DNA from: CAYUMU01 sp964445985
GTDB lineage: Bacteria > Planctomycetota > Planctomycetia > Pirellulales > S012-138
Direction: 5' to 3'
Length of the DNA: 13,610 nt
Assembly (NCBI GenBank): GCA_964445985.1
Contig: CAYUMU010000124.1
Location: 1-13,610 of the forward strand
The notes beneath the pieces were generated by a model. It saw nothing but the letters and a program-made list of their open reading frames with translations. It was not told the origin of the DNA and did no database searches. This document shows positions 1 through 7,486 of the stretch, one piece after another (within the stretch, counting starts at the first letter, position 1; each line of letters opens with the position of its first letter). The position numbers and the translations under genes were made by a program.

Positions 1-69
1 AGCGAGGAACGAGCGGAGTGCGGGGGAGGGTTGGGTGGGGGGGGCAGACCTGGATACACGCTCCACCAT
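1..69. repeat. G-rich intergenic repeat at the window edge
   Basis: Positions 19-47 are almost pure G tracts separated by short A or T interruptions (GGGGGAGGGTTGGGTGGGG and onward). The same pattern of G-run, AGG, T, GGG, GGGG recurs at 5687-5715 and 10864-10897 in the same orientation, so I treat it as a dispersed repeat copy, possibly cut by the window edge. It lies downstream of the minus-strand TM2 gene. Four or more G runs make G-quadruplex formation on the plus strand possible. No gene is visible here. Confidence 0.4.
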
Positions 70-465
70 CTAAAACCAAGCCTTCTTTCCCAACACGTAA
101 GTTTGATAGAAATCTTCGTCGGACTTCGTCAGATAAATAATGCCTTCCACGAGCCCGATAATGCTCATCGGAATGGCGCCCAAACCGCACGTGAGCAGGC
201 TCGTCAACAGCATGATGATGCCCGCTGAGCTCATGCCTAGAACGAACTTGTGGATACCCAGCGCCCCCACCAACACACCGCAGATTCCTGCCGCCAGTTT
301 CGTGCCCGCCGCTTGGCGCACCGCCGGATCGGGCGATTGCGACAACCCAGAATAGCTGCCCATCACAGGTGTGGGCTGCCGAACCCCACAATGCGGGCAA
401 ATTTCCGCGCGAGCGTCGATCGGCGCCGCGCAGGCAAAGCAGTACTTCGTGATCGGTTGGCTCAC
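70..465 (-). CDS. Zinc-ribbon / TM2 domain membrane protein
   Basis: Small membrane protein of about 131 residues with no assigned reaction. The N-terminus carries a zinc-ribbon pattern: CFAC at residues 9-12 and CPHCG at 23-27, giving four cysteines in two CxxC pairs. After a short Pro/Ser/Gly linker comes a TM2 domain: a Gly-rich first helix with the GIHKF motif, a turn, a second helix (IIGLVEGIIYL), and the C-terminal tail TKSDEDFYQTYVLGKKAWF that is typical of these proteins. I chose the GTG at 465 because GGAGAG sits six bases upstream and the zinc ribbon starts right after it. The frame stays open to an ATG at 567, but the extra 34 residues look like noise. The gene diverges from gnd. 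The family is recognised confidently; its function is unknown, with signalling or membrane sensing only a guess. Confidence 0.82.
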   Translation of the reverse strand: MSQPITKYCFACAAPIDARAEICPHCGVRQPTPVMGSYSGLSQSPDPAVRQAAGTKLAAGICGVLVGALGIHKFVLGMSSAGIIMLLTSLLTCGLGAIPMSIIGLVEGIIYLTKSDEDFYQTYVLGKKAWF

Positions 466-834
466 CCCAGTCTCTCCGTGGATGCCCCGGCAGGAACTTT
501 CACCGCACCGACTCTTGGATGGCCCCTTCCCCGCGTTGGCTGAAACCGCGGCCACGGCAGCTTCCAAGGAACCTGTCGTGGATTAGATAATATGAACAGC
601 CCGGCGCGATGTCACGCCGCTGATCCTCATTTGCTCCGGGCAGAAATACGCCGAAGGCGACGATCGACGCCCGCATCTCCCTCGCCGCGCGGGTTCACGC
701 ACCCTCCCGCGCGGCCCCTTGTTTCCCAGCCCGGTTTGACGAAAATGACGGCTTGCCAGGCCTAAGCCAGGCCCCGTTCTCGTTACTCGTTGACAGCAGC
801 CGGCTGTCTGCTGAACCGCTTTGGAAGACTTTCG
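466..834. other. Divergent intergenic region between TM2 gene and gnd
   Basis: This 369-nt region separates the minus-strand TM2 gene from plus-strand gnd and should hold both promoters. I see two inverted repeats: a 10-bp perfect stem at 684-715 (listed separately) and a 6-bp stem, GACAGC 792-797 with GCTGTC 803-808, about 27 nt before the gnd start. A TTGACG hexamer at 736-741 resembles a -35 box but has no good -10 partner at normal spacing. No convincing small gene was found. Confidence 0.5.
684..715 (+). promoter_or_regulatory. Strong GC hairpin in the gnd leader
   Basis: A perfect 10-bp inverted repeat, GCCGCGCGGG at 684-693 and CCCGCGCGGC at 706-715, flanks a 12-nt loop and is followed by CCCTTGTTT rather than a clean U tract. 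It lies about 120 nt upstream of the gnd start. No plus-strand gene ends upstream within the window, so it may be a leader hairpin or attenuator of gnd, a terminator for antisense or read-through transcripts, or a repeat. The structure is seen directly; the role is inference. Confidence 0.35.
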
Positions 835-2283
<1,449 letters not shown>

Positions 2284-2361
2284 GAGCCACATTCATATAA
2301 TTCCCATCGCAAACTCGTCATTCCCGCGAAGAACCTGCCCCCGTGAAGACGGCAGGGGTGG

Positions 2362-2428
2362 CTGGGGACTGGTTGCCGCCCTCCAGCTCTGAAATACCAA
2401 GTAGCCGCTGTCGGCAACCAGCCCCCAG
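2362..2428. repeat. 67-nt inverted-repeat element, copy A
   Basis: The left arm CTGGGGACTGGTTGCCG (2362-2378) and the right arm CGGCAACCAGCCCCCAG (2412-2428) are inverted repeats matching at 16 of 17 positions, around a 33-nt centre. The outer ends share the motif CTGGGGnCWG with copy B at 2476-2542, which has exactly the same total length. It looks like one unit of a REP-doublet or a tiny non-autonomous element. No coding capacity and no obvious target-site duplication. Confidence 0.6.
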
Positions 2429-2475
2429 ACGAATCTGGCCATTGCTGGAATGCAGATGAGTCAACGTCCAACAAT

Positions 2476-2542
2476 CTGGGGGCAGACTGCCTTGGGCGTC
2501 TTTTGAAAAGTCAAGGAGTAGGGTGTGACAGCCTGACCCCAG
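2476..2542. repeat. 67-nt inverted-repeat element, copy B
   Basis: The left arm CTGGGGGCAGACTGCC (2476-2491) and the right arm GACAGCCTGACCCCAG (2527-2542) are inverted repeats matching at 13 of 16 positions. The centre contains the near-palindrome CTTTTGAAAAG (2500-2510) nested in CTTG 2491-2494 and CAAG 2512-2515, so the whole unit could fold into a branched hairpin. It ends 70 nt before the SDR start codon, so a transcript reading through from gnd would carry it. Same length and similar ends as copy A. Confidence 0.55.
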
Positions 2543-2612
2543 CCACCCCCTCGCTCATTCCCGACGCGTCGCCGTCTACTAACGCCCCCATCTTTCTTGC
2601 CCGAGGCCGCCC

Positions 2613-3395
2613 ATGTCCGATTCTTTCCTCCGCCAAATGTTCAGCCTCGAAGGCCAATCGGTCGTTGTCATTGGCGGGACCGGCGTGCTCGGCGGCGCAT
2701 TGGCCGACGGCATTGCCCAAGCGGGAGCGCATGTGATCGTGGCGGGCAGATCGGCCGAGCGGGGTGCCGAACGTGTTTCCGCGATCGAAGCCCTGGGGGG
2801 CGAAGCCTCGTTCCTGCCGGTCGATGTCAGTTCGCGTCAATCGATGGACGACCTGCTCGCCGCCGCGGTTGCCGCCCGCGGTCGCATCGACGGCCTCATC
2901 AACGGCGCGGGAGTCAATTCGGCCAGCGGCTATTTCGAAGTGACCGACGAGGATTGGGACCGCGTGCTGCAAAGCAACCTGACCGCGGTTCACTGGGGTT
3001 GCCAGATTTTTGGCCGGCACATGGCCAACTCGGGCGGTGGCTCCATCGTGAACATCGCCAGCGTGACCAGCCACCTGCCGCTCTCGCGCGTGTTTGCCTA
3101 CTCGGCGTCGAAAGCGGCGGTTGAAAACCTCACCAAGAACGTGGCCCGCGAATTGGCGCCGCGAAATGTTCGCGTGAACGCCTTGTGTCCCGGGTTCTTC
3201 CCCGCGGAGCAAAATCGCAAAATTCTCGATGAAAAGCGGGTTGCCAGCATCATGGCCCAAACCCCTTTGGCCCGCTTTGGCGAACCCCACGAACTGGTCG
3301 GCGCCACGCTGCTCATGCTCGCGCCGGTGGCCGGCAGCTTCATTACCGGCGCTAGTTATTATGTGGATGGCGGCTTCACCGCCATGCGATTCTAG
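2613..3395 (+). CDS. SDR-family oxidoreductase, mannonate/gluconate-dehydrogenase-like
   Basis: Classical short-chain dehydrogenase/reductase of 260 residues, normal for the family. The nucleotide-binding glycine motif GGTGVLGG is at 21-28 and NGAG at 97-100. The catalytic tetrad is N122, S150 (in NIASVTS), Y163 and K167 (YSASK). The C-terminal VDGGFTA segment is typical. GFFPAEQNRKIL followed by TPLARFGEPHEL resembles the SDR branch containing D-mannonate oxidoreductase/fructuronate reductase-like and gluconate 5-dehydrogenase-like enzymes, so a sugar acid is the likeliest substrate; exact specificity is not shown. A basic R46 after the second strand may favour NADP(H). ATG 2613 follows a GAGG at normal spacing. 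It lies downstream of gnd in the same direction, but the 329-nt repeat-filled gap argues against tight co-transcription, and it converges on the acyltransferase gene with 16 nt between stops. Confidence 0.9.
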   Translation: MSDSFLRQMFSLEGQSVVVIGGTGVLGGALADGIAQAGAHVIVAGRSAERGAERVSAIEALGGEASFLPVDVSSRQSMDDLLAAAVAARGRIDGLINGAGVNSASGYFEVTDEDWDRVLQSNLTAVHWGCQIFGRHMANSGGGSIVNIASVTSHLPLSRVFAYSASKAAVENLTKNVARELAPRNVRVNALCPGFFPAEQNRKILDEKRVASIMAQTPLARFGEPHELVGATLLMLAPVAGSFITGASYYVDGGFTAMRF

Positions 3396-3411
3396 CCCCC
3401 CTCGCGGACCC

Positions 3412-4740
3412 CTAAACCGACGACTTGATCGGCTGCGTTGCATGAGGCTGCGCCGACAGTGGCTGCGCCGAATTCGGCAGCGTCTCAATCGCCGGCTGCA
3501 TCGGCTTTGCCATGACCGCCGCGTGGGGGGCAATTCCGCGTTCCGCATTGACCTCGGCGGTCAGGTGGGACAGCATTTCGCGGACCTGCCCGACCATCGC
3601 CTGGTAACTAGGATCGTCTCCATCTTTGGGCCGCCGGCCGGGCTCGACCTCAATGGCTTCGCCCACCTGCACGATCGCGCGCCACTCACCATGCTTGCGG
3701 ATCACGTCGGTCAAGTCCTCTTCGAATCCTTCGACGGTTTCGATGACGCGTTCGGGAATCTGGCCGGCGCCGAGATAGTCTTCATGGTAGAGCGAAAGCT
3801 GCTGCGCGTCGTAAATGGTGCGAAGTTGAACCCAGCGCCGCGCGCGCTCTTCCGCCGAAATTTCATTCCGCGTGAGTTCCGGCAAGATCTCCGTGCGCAA
3901 ACGCTTGCAGCGGGTGATGACCGATTGCGAGCCCACCTTGCCGAGCCATTCCATCTCGAGCGGGCGAAGCATCTCTTCAATCACATTCTTGATGCGGCCG
4001 TAAACATCGCCGGAGCAGGCCCGCCCCAGGTGCTCCAATTCTCGCAAAGAAACCAGGGCTTCCAGCAGTCGCATCACGCGCTCGAACAAGGGCAAATGGC
4101 GTTGCGGCTGCCAGCTAAAGCGGGCTTCGAATTCTTCCACGGTGGGCGCTAGCACCTTGTGCAGGTCGCCTTCGAATACGTACTTGGTGGCGACCGGGTG
4201 GATCACCACTTTGCCGCCATCTTCTTTGGCCCGGCGCTTCGCGGCGCTGCGCGCCAGAAACAGCACGCCGTCCATCATCTCCATCAGGTGGTCGTTGGCT
4301 CGCGAAATCGTGCCTTCGGCGAACACCACCATCGGCCGTTCAGCGGTTGCCAGAATGTCGATCGCCGCGTTCATGCAAGCGCGGTCGTTCGTTTCGCGAT
4401 AGATGCTGAACGCGCCCAGATTCCGAATCATGAAGCGACTGAACCAGCCCTGCCGGAATAAATACCAACTGGCCATAAAGTAAAAAGGCACGCGCAAGTT
4501 GTGCGATAGCATGCCAACCGTGAGCGGATCGCAAGCCCTGGGATGATTGGGCGCCAACAGGATACCGTGCCCGGCCTCGATACTTGCGGTCAATCGCTCC
4601 ATCTGCCGGCATTCCACCCGCTGCACGCCATACGTTTTGCGCAACGTGCCCGGAACCAGTTGCCGCAGCACATGATAGGTCCATGTGCTGCGTTTGGGCG
4701 CATAAAAGGAATACGGTTCTTCGCGAACGACGGGAATCAT
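3412..4740 (-). CDS. PlsC-domain acyltransferase with long C-terminal extension
   Basis: Predicted 1-acyl-sn-glycerol-3-phosphate-type acyltransferase of 442 residues, acting at the membrane in phospholipid synthesis or a related acyl transfer. Motif I is NHPRACD, the HX4D catalytic pair H66 and D71. GAFSIYRETN at about 109-118 fits motif II, FAEGTISR at about 140-147 fits motif III (usually FPEGT), and VIHPVATKYVF fits motif IV. Typical PlsC proteins are about 200-280 residues; here roughly 230 extra residues follow, rich in charged helices and ending in a Pro/Gln/Ala low-complexity tail (residues ~405-442). The ATG at 4740 is chosen because MIPVVREEPYSFYAPKR begins the conserved part; the frame runs open to 4926 but those 62 residues look non-coding. 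No strong Shine-Dalgarno precedes 4740. Domain is certain; substrate is unknown. Confidence 0.87.
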   Translation of the reverse strand: MIPVVREEPYSFYAPKRSTWTYHVLRQLVPGTLRKTYGVQRVECRQMERLTASIEAGHGILLAPNHPRACDPLTVGMLSHNLRVPFYFMASWYLFRQGWFSRFMIRNLGAFSIYRETNDRACMNAAIDILATAERPMVVFAEGTISRANDHLMEMMDGVLFLARSAAKRRAKEDGGKVVIHPVATKYVFEGDLHKVLAPTVEEFEARFSWQPQRHLPLFERVMRLLEALVSLRELEHLGRACSGDVYGRIKNVIEEMLRPLEMEWLGKVGSQSVITRCKRLRTEILPELTRNEISAEERARRWVQLRTIYDAQQLSLYHEDYLGAGQIPERVIETVEGFEEDLTDVIRKHGEWRAIVQVGEAIEVEPGRRPKDGDDPSYQAMVGQVREMLSHLTAEVNAERGIAPHAAVMAKPMQPAIETLPNSAQPLSAQPHATQPIKSSV

Positions 4741-5062
4741 AGCCAGTTGGATCCGGTAAACGCAGGACGCGGTCGCTTCTACCTTGGCAGAAGAACCAAT
4801 GCCGGGATGCGAGGGATACGAAACGTATCGCTGAACATGAAAGTCGCGAAACCTCGCTCCAATATAACGAACCGAGCAAGAGGATTCGAAAAACTGCCGT
4901 GAAAGAGCCAAGCCCAGGGGAAACACAGCTCAGAGAAACACAGCCGATCCGGGCCCCCAACTCCTTACCCCATTCCCGCCAGCCTGAACGCGGGCAAACC
5001 GCGAACAGACGCTGAGGCATTAAAGTTCTTTGCAGCTTGCAAAGATGCTAACGAATAACAAA
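4741..5062. other. Intergenic region upstream of the acyltransferase gene
   Basis: This 322-nt region lies between the start of the minus-strand acyltransferase and the stop of the minus-strand hypothetical gene. It holds a hairpin at 5027-5045 close to that stop (listed separately) and presumably the acyltransferase promoter. I see no convincing gene, RNA or repeat in the remaining sequence. Confidence 0.45.
5027..5045 (-). terminator. Possible terminator hairpin after the hypothetical gene
   Basis: TCTTTGCA (5027-5034) and TGCAAAGA (5038-5045) form a perfect 8-bp stem with a 3-nt loop, 17 nt beyond the stop codon of the minus-strand hypothetical gene. On the minus strand the stem is followed by ACTTTAATG, a weak U-containing tail, so this is at best an imperfect intrinsic terminator. 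Its placement right after a stop codon is the main support. Confidence 0.4.
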
Positions 5063-5632
5063 CTAAGCACGCAACTCCAGGCAGATCGAGTATTGCCAGC
5101 GAACGGTCGCCGGCCAAGCGCAATCGCCCCAGTTGGCGGCGACGTCGACGCTCCGGCCCTCGCCTTGCGGCTGCCTGACAGAAACCGCGGCGGCATCCAA
5201 ACTTTGCACCGCCACGCGCGCCAAAGTGGAAATATCCAACTTCAGGGGCGATGCCGTGCCTGCAACCTGCACGTCGTCTCCCAGCGAATACTGGCTACCC
5301 AACTGCTCCGGCAATTCACTCAAACGGCAGGCCGCGTCAAATTTTAGTTCACCGCCAGGCAAAGCTTCCACCGCCAGCGACCAATGGCTGCGGCCCGCCA
5401 TGCCCACCGCCAAGGCCACGGTAACGTCGCCGGCCCGCTTTTCAACGTGCACATTTTGCAGCGGAGGGCTCGCCGGCCAGGGAGTGCTGTCATCGCCTTC
5501 CAGCGACTTCAGCAGCAACCGCTCCTCACCCGAGGCATCCACTATAAATACTGTGTGCCCGAAACGGTCGCCGCGGCGGTCGAACTGCAATCGCAGGCAG
5601 CCAGCGGTCAAGAGAGGGATGCCCGCCGCCAT
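5063..5632 (-). CDS. Conserved-looking hypothetical protein
   Basis: A 189-residue protein without a domain I can name. The sequence reads as a genuine beta-rich protein: HTVFIVDASGEERLLLKSLEG, then a WPASPPLQ turn, HVEKRAGDVTVALAVGMAGRSHW, and a strand-like ELKFDAACRLSELPEQLGSQYSL. The WPASPPLQ / GMAGRSHWS combination recalls planctomycete proteins of unknown function, from memory only. No signal peptide, membrane segment or catalytic motif is evident. ATG 5632 is preceded by AGCAGG at workable spacing and by an in-frame TGA 15 bases upstream, which limits the start. It lies 164 nt downstream of prfB on the same strand, with a G-rich repeat between, and a small hairpin follows its stop. The antisense strand is also open, but its translation is low-complexity. 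Confidence 0.68.
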   Translation of the reverse strand: MAAGIPLLTAGCLRLQFDRRGDRFGHTVFIVDASGEERLLLKSLEGDDSTPWPASPPLQNVHVEKRAGDVTVALAVGMAGRSHWSLAVEALPGGELKFDAACRLSELPEQLGSQYSLGDDVQVAGTASPLKLDISTLARVAVQSLDAAAVSVRQPQGEGRSVDVAANWGDCAWPATVRWQYSICLELRA

Positions 5633-5686
5633 GCTGTTTAACCTGCTTCATTGAGGAAAATTTGCGCGGCGCCCGCGACCTCCATG

Positions 5687-5715
5687 CCCCCCATTGGGGG
5701 AGGTCTGGGTGGGGG
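5687..5715. repeat. G-rich intergenic repeat with CCCCC/GGGGG hairpin
   Basis: CCCCC (5688-5692), a 3-nt ATT loop and GGGGG (5696-5700) form a 5-bp GC hairpin, continuing into AGGTCTGGGTGGGGGTG. The hairpin-then-G-tract layout matches 10864-10897 and the tract at 19-47. It sits in the prfB to hypothetical-gene spacer. In the minus-strand transcript of those genes it would read as a C-rich strand. Confidence 0.45.
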
Positions 5716-5796
5716 TGATGCGGCGGTATGGATCCCACGATTTCAATCAGTCTCGATCGTGATTCATGAATCGGGAAGTTATTCTTCGGCGGCCCC

Positions 5797-6910
5797 TTAA
5801 TTTTTGCTCGACGGCAATTCCTGGCCCACGCGCCATCGCAGGTAAGCGTCCAAGAATCCTTGAATGTCGCCATCCATCACCGCTTGAAAATTGCCCATCG
5901 CGTAACCGGTGCGCGCGTCTTTCACGCGTTGGTCGGGGTGCTGAAAATAGTTGCGAATTTGCGAACCAAAGCCCACCTTGGCCTGGCGATCGTACTTGGC
6001 CGCTTGCTCGTTCTCCCGCTTCTCATCTTCGCGTTGCACCATCTTGGCGCGCAACATTTTTAACGCCGTGGCCCGATTCTTGTGCTGGCTTCGTTCATTC
6101 TGGCACTGCACCACAATGCCGGTTGGCAAGTGCGTGAGTCGAATGGCGCTGCTCGTTTTATTCACGTGCTGGCCGCCCGCCCCCGACGCGCGGAACACGT
6201 CTTCGCGAATGTCTTCATCGCGAAGATCAATCTCCACGTTGTCGTTCACCTCGGGCGAAACATCGACGGCCGCGAAGCTGGTCTGCCGTTTGCCTTCCGA
6301 ATTGAAAGGGCTGATGCGCACCAACCGGTGAATGCCCGTGTCGCCCTTGAGGTAGCCGTAGGCAAACGGGCCGCGGATCACCAGCGCGGCGCTATTAATG
6401 CCTGCCACGTCGTTGTCTTGCCGATCGAGCAACTCCACCGTGTAGTCTTGATCGGCCGCCCATTGGCAATACATCCGCAGCAACATTTCAGCCCAATCGT
6501 GGGCGTCGGTCCCGCCATCGCGGGCATGGATCGACATGATGGCGTTCATGTCGTCGTGCGGTCCGTTCAGCAAGGCGCGCAACTCCAGGTCGTCGAGCAC
6601 TTTCTCCAACCGCTTGAATTCCTGGTGCACCTCCGGCACAAAGGTCGGGTCTTCCTCGGCCATTTCGATCATGGCCGCCAGATCGTTTGCCGAGCGATCC
6701 AACTCCTGAAGCGGCTTGGCCACAATGCCCAGGGCCTTGAGCCGCCCCACCACTTCTTGGGCCTGTTCCTGGTTATCCCAAAAACCAGGGGCCGACATTT
6801 GATCTTCCAAATGCGCTATCTGAGAAGCTTTTTTGGCGTAGTCAAAGAGAGTCTCGAAGTTGGAGAATCCGTTCTTGGATGGCTTCCGTTCGCGTGTGCA
6901 ACTCAGACAT
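5797..6910 (-). CDS. prfB: Peptide chain release factor 2 (programmed +1 frameshift)
   Basis: Class I release factor RF2, which recognises UGA and UAA and triggers peptidyl-tRNA hydrolysis on the ribosome. The coding sequence is join(6910-6845, 6843-5797). The first 22 codons (MSELHTRTEAIQERILQLRD, Ser, Leu) end at an in-frame TGA (6844-6842). Skipping one base at CTT-TGA-C continues as DYAKKASQIAHLEDQ, giving about 370 residues against 365 for E. coli RF2. The stop-codon-recognition tripeptide SPF is at about 200-202 and the catalytic GGQ at about 245-247 in RASGAGGQHVNK; SPF rather than PxT identifies RF2, not RF1. The start at 6910 has GAGGAA seven bases upstream. The zero-frame TGA implies the usual autoregulation: low RF2 promotes frameshifting. 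A long antisense frame covers it but is a shadow. Secure call. Confidence 0.97.
6841..6847 (-). promoter_or_regulatory. prfB +1 recoding site CTT-TGA-C
   Basis: On the minus strand CTT (6847-6845) is codon 22, followed by TGA (6844-6842) and then C (6841). This is the standard slippery CUU-UGA-C signal of RF2 genes; slippage of the P-site leucine tRNA onto UUU bypasses the stop. The E. coli signal also has an AGGGGG internal Shine-Dalgarno three bases before CUU. Here that position holds CGAGAC, so the anti-SD match is poor. The site is clear; the efficiency of the stimulator is uncertain. Confidence 0.95.
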
Positions 6911-7077
6911 TCGATGTTCCTCGGGCAAAATTCGAAAAACCGCCGCCAACCCGACCACCTGCGAGGGCTCGCCGCCCCCAGCCGCCGCATTCCGATCGCA
7001 TCAGAAATACGCTCGACCTGGTGGAAATTGGCGTCCAATTCAATTTATCCGGTGGCAGCCTTTCGGAAAAGCCGCTT

Positions 7078-7210
7078 CATGTTGTGGCTTGGCCGCCCTC
7101 CGCCAAGAGTGCGTGAGGATTTGGGCCGGAGTTGAAGGCGGCGGTTGTTGTGGTGGCGACGCGGATTCACGGGCGGGACGCCCGTGCCACCATGTTGTGG
7201 CTTGGCTGCT
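7078..7210. repeat. 113-nt-spaced direct repeat
   Basis: CATGTTGTGGCTTGGC occurs at 7078-7093 and again at 7191-7206, 113 nt apart; including the next four bases, 18 of 20 match. The second copy directly follows the 7168-7186 palindrome. The arrangement could mark an insertion, a duplication, or two fragments of one dispersed repeat. Confidence 0.5.
7168..7186. repeat. CACGGGCG/CGCCCGTG dispersed-type palindrome
   Basis: CACGGGCG (7168-7175) and CGCCCGTG (7179-7186) form a perfect 8-bp stem around GGA, followed by CCAC. Sequences with a GGGACGCCCGTGCCAC-like core recur between genes in planctomycetes and other phyla, where they often give spurious translations such as HGRDARAT or GTPVPP; both appear here in overlapping frames. 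I recognise the pattern from experience and cannot confirm copy number. Confidence 0.5.
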
Positions 7211-7396
7211 TTCGCTTCCGATCCGAGGGTGATTTCGTCGAGACTTACCGTTATAAACGGAAGTGCGAGTGCCCGCGAGACGCCTATCTTCAACGCATTC
7301 TTCTTGATTTGCCCCGCTTGCCAAATTAACATCGAGTCTGGCGAACCATTCATAGCGGCGGGCATCTCGTCTATCTGCCCGCTCGTTTGTACAAGC

Positions 7397-7453
7397 ACGC
7401 TCCCGCTCGTCAAAATAGCCCACCGTTGGCTGTTTTAACGCGAGCGGGGGCGT
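7397..7453. repeat. 57-nt imperfect palindrome upstream of DUF1598 gene
   Basis: The outer stem pairs 7397-7409 with 7441-7453 (13 bp, one T:G). A small 2/4-nt internal loop follows. The inner stem pairs 7412-7420 (AAAATAGCC) with 7428-7436 (GGCTGTTTT), 9 bp with one wobble, around a 7-nt loop. It ends 33 nt before the ATG of the DUF1598 gene and 19 nt before its Shine-Dalgarno. It may be a REP/MITE-like element that has become part of the 5' leader, or a regulatory leader structure. Confidence 0.6.
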
Positions 7454-7486
7454 ACCGGTCACTTCTCGGAACAGGAGAACCTGGTT

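Larger units (their letters stand above)
2284..2612. other. Repeat-rich gnd to SDR spacer
   Basis: This 329-nt spacer holds no credible gene. It is filled by two tandem 67-nt inverted-repeat elements (2362-2428 and 2476-2542, listed separately). A short stretch near 2318-2330 (CGTCATTCCCGCGAA) resembles the left half of a common bacterial intergenic palindrome, but the matching right half is missing. Nearby, CCTGCC 2334-2339 pairs with GGCAGG 2351-2356, without a U tract, so I do not call a terminator. The mosaic look suggests accumulated mobile or REP-like debris. Confidence 0.5.
6911..7486. other. Divergent prfB / DUF1598 intergenic region
   Basis: This 576-nt region must contain the promoters of prfB (minus) and the DUF1598 gene (plus). 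It holds AATTGG 7026-7031 with CCAATT 7035-7040 (an operator-sized inverted repeat about 120 nt upstream of prfB), a direct repeat at 7078/7191, a palindrome at 7168-7186, a small CCGTT/AACGG inverted repeat at 7248-7260, the palindrome TTGTACAA at 7387-7394, and a large hairpin at 7397-7453. Several short frames cross it, but they translate repeat sequence (GRDARAT, GTPVPP) and I do not believe they are genes. Confidence 0.5.

Noticed and set aside
2511..4152. Long frames opposite the SDR (2511-3548, minus) and opposite the acyltransferase (3229-4152, plus)
   Set aside because: Both overlap well-supported genes carrying catalytic motifs, and their translations have no domain signal.
4741..4926. 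N-terminal extension of the acyltransferase to an ATG at 4926
   Set aside because: The 62 added residues are Ser/Arg/Tyr-rich without resemblance to PlsC proteins, and the conserved part starts at 4740.
5761..5772. Perfect palindrome GATTCATGAATC 25 nt after the prfB stop
   Set aside because: With no loop it makes a poor RNA hairpin, there is no U tract, and a 12-bp palindrome can arise by chance in 13.6 kb.
6082..7116. A 344-codon plus-strand frame opposite prfB
   Set aside because: It lies antisense to the conserved SPF- and GGQ-containing RF2 gene and across its start region; it shows no recognisable domain.
7132..7438. Short plus-strand frames between prfB and the DUF1598 gene
   Set aside because: They translate the dispersed repeat (GRDARAT, GTPVPP strings), a known kind of annotation artefact, and have no ribosome binding site.
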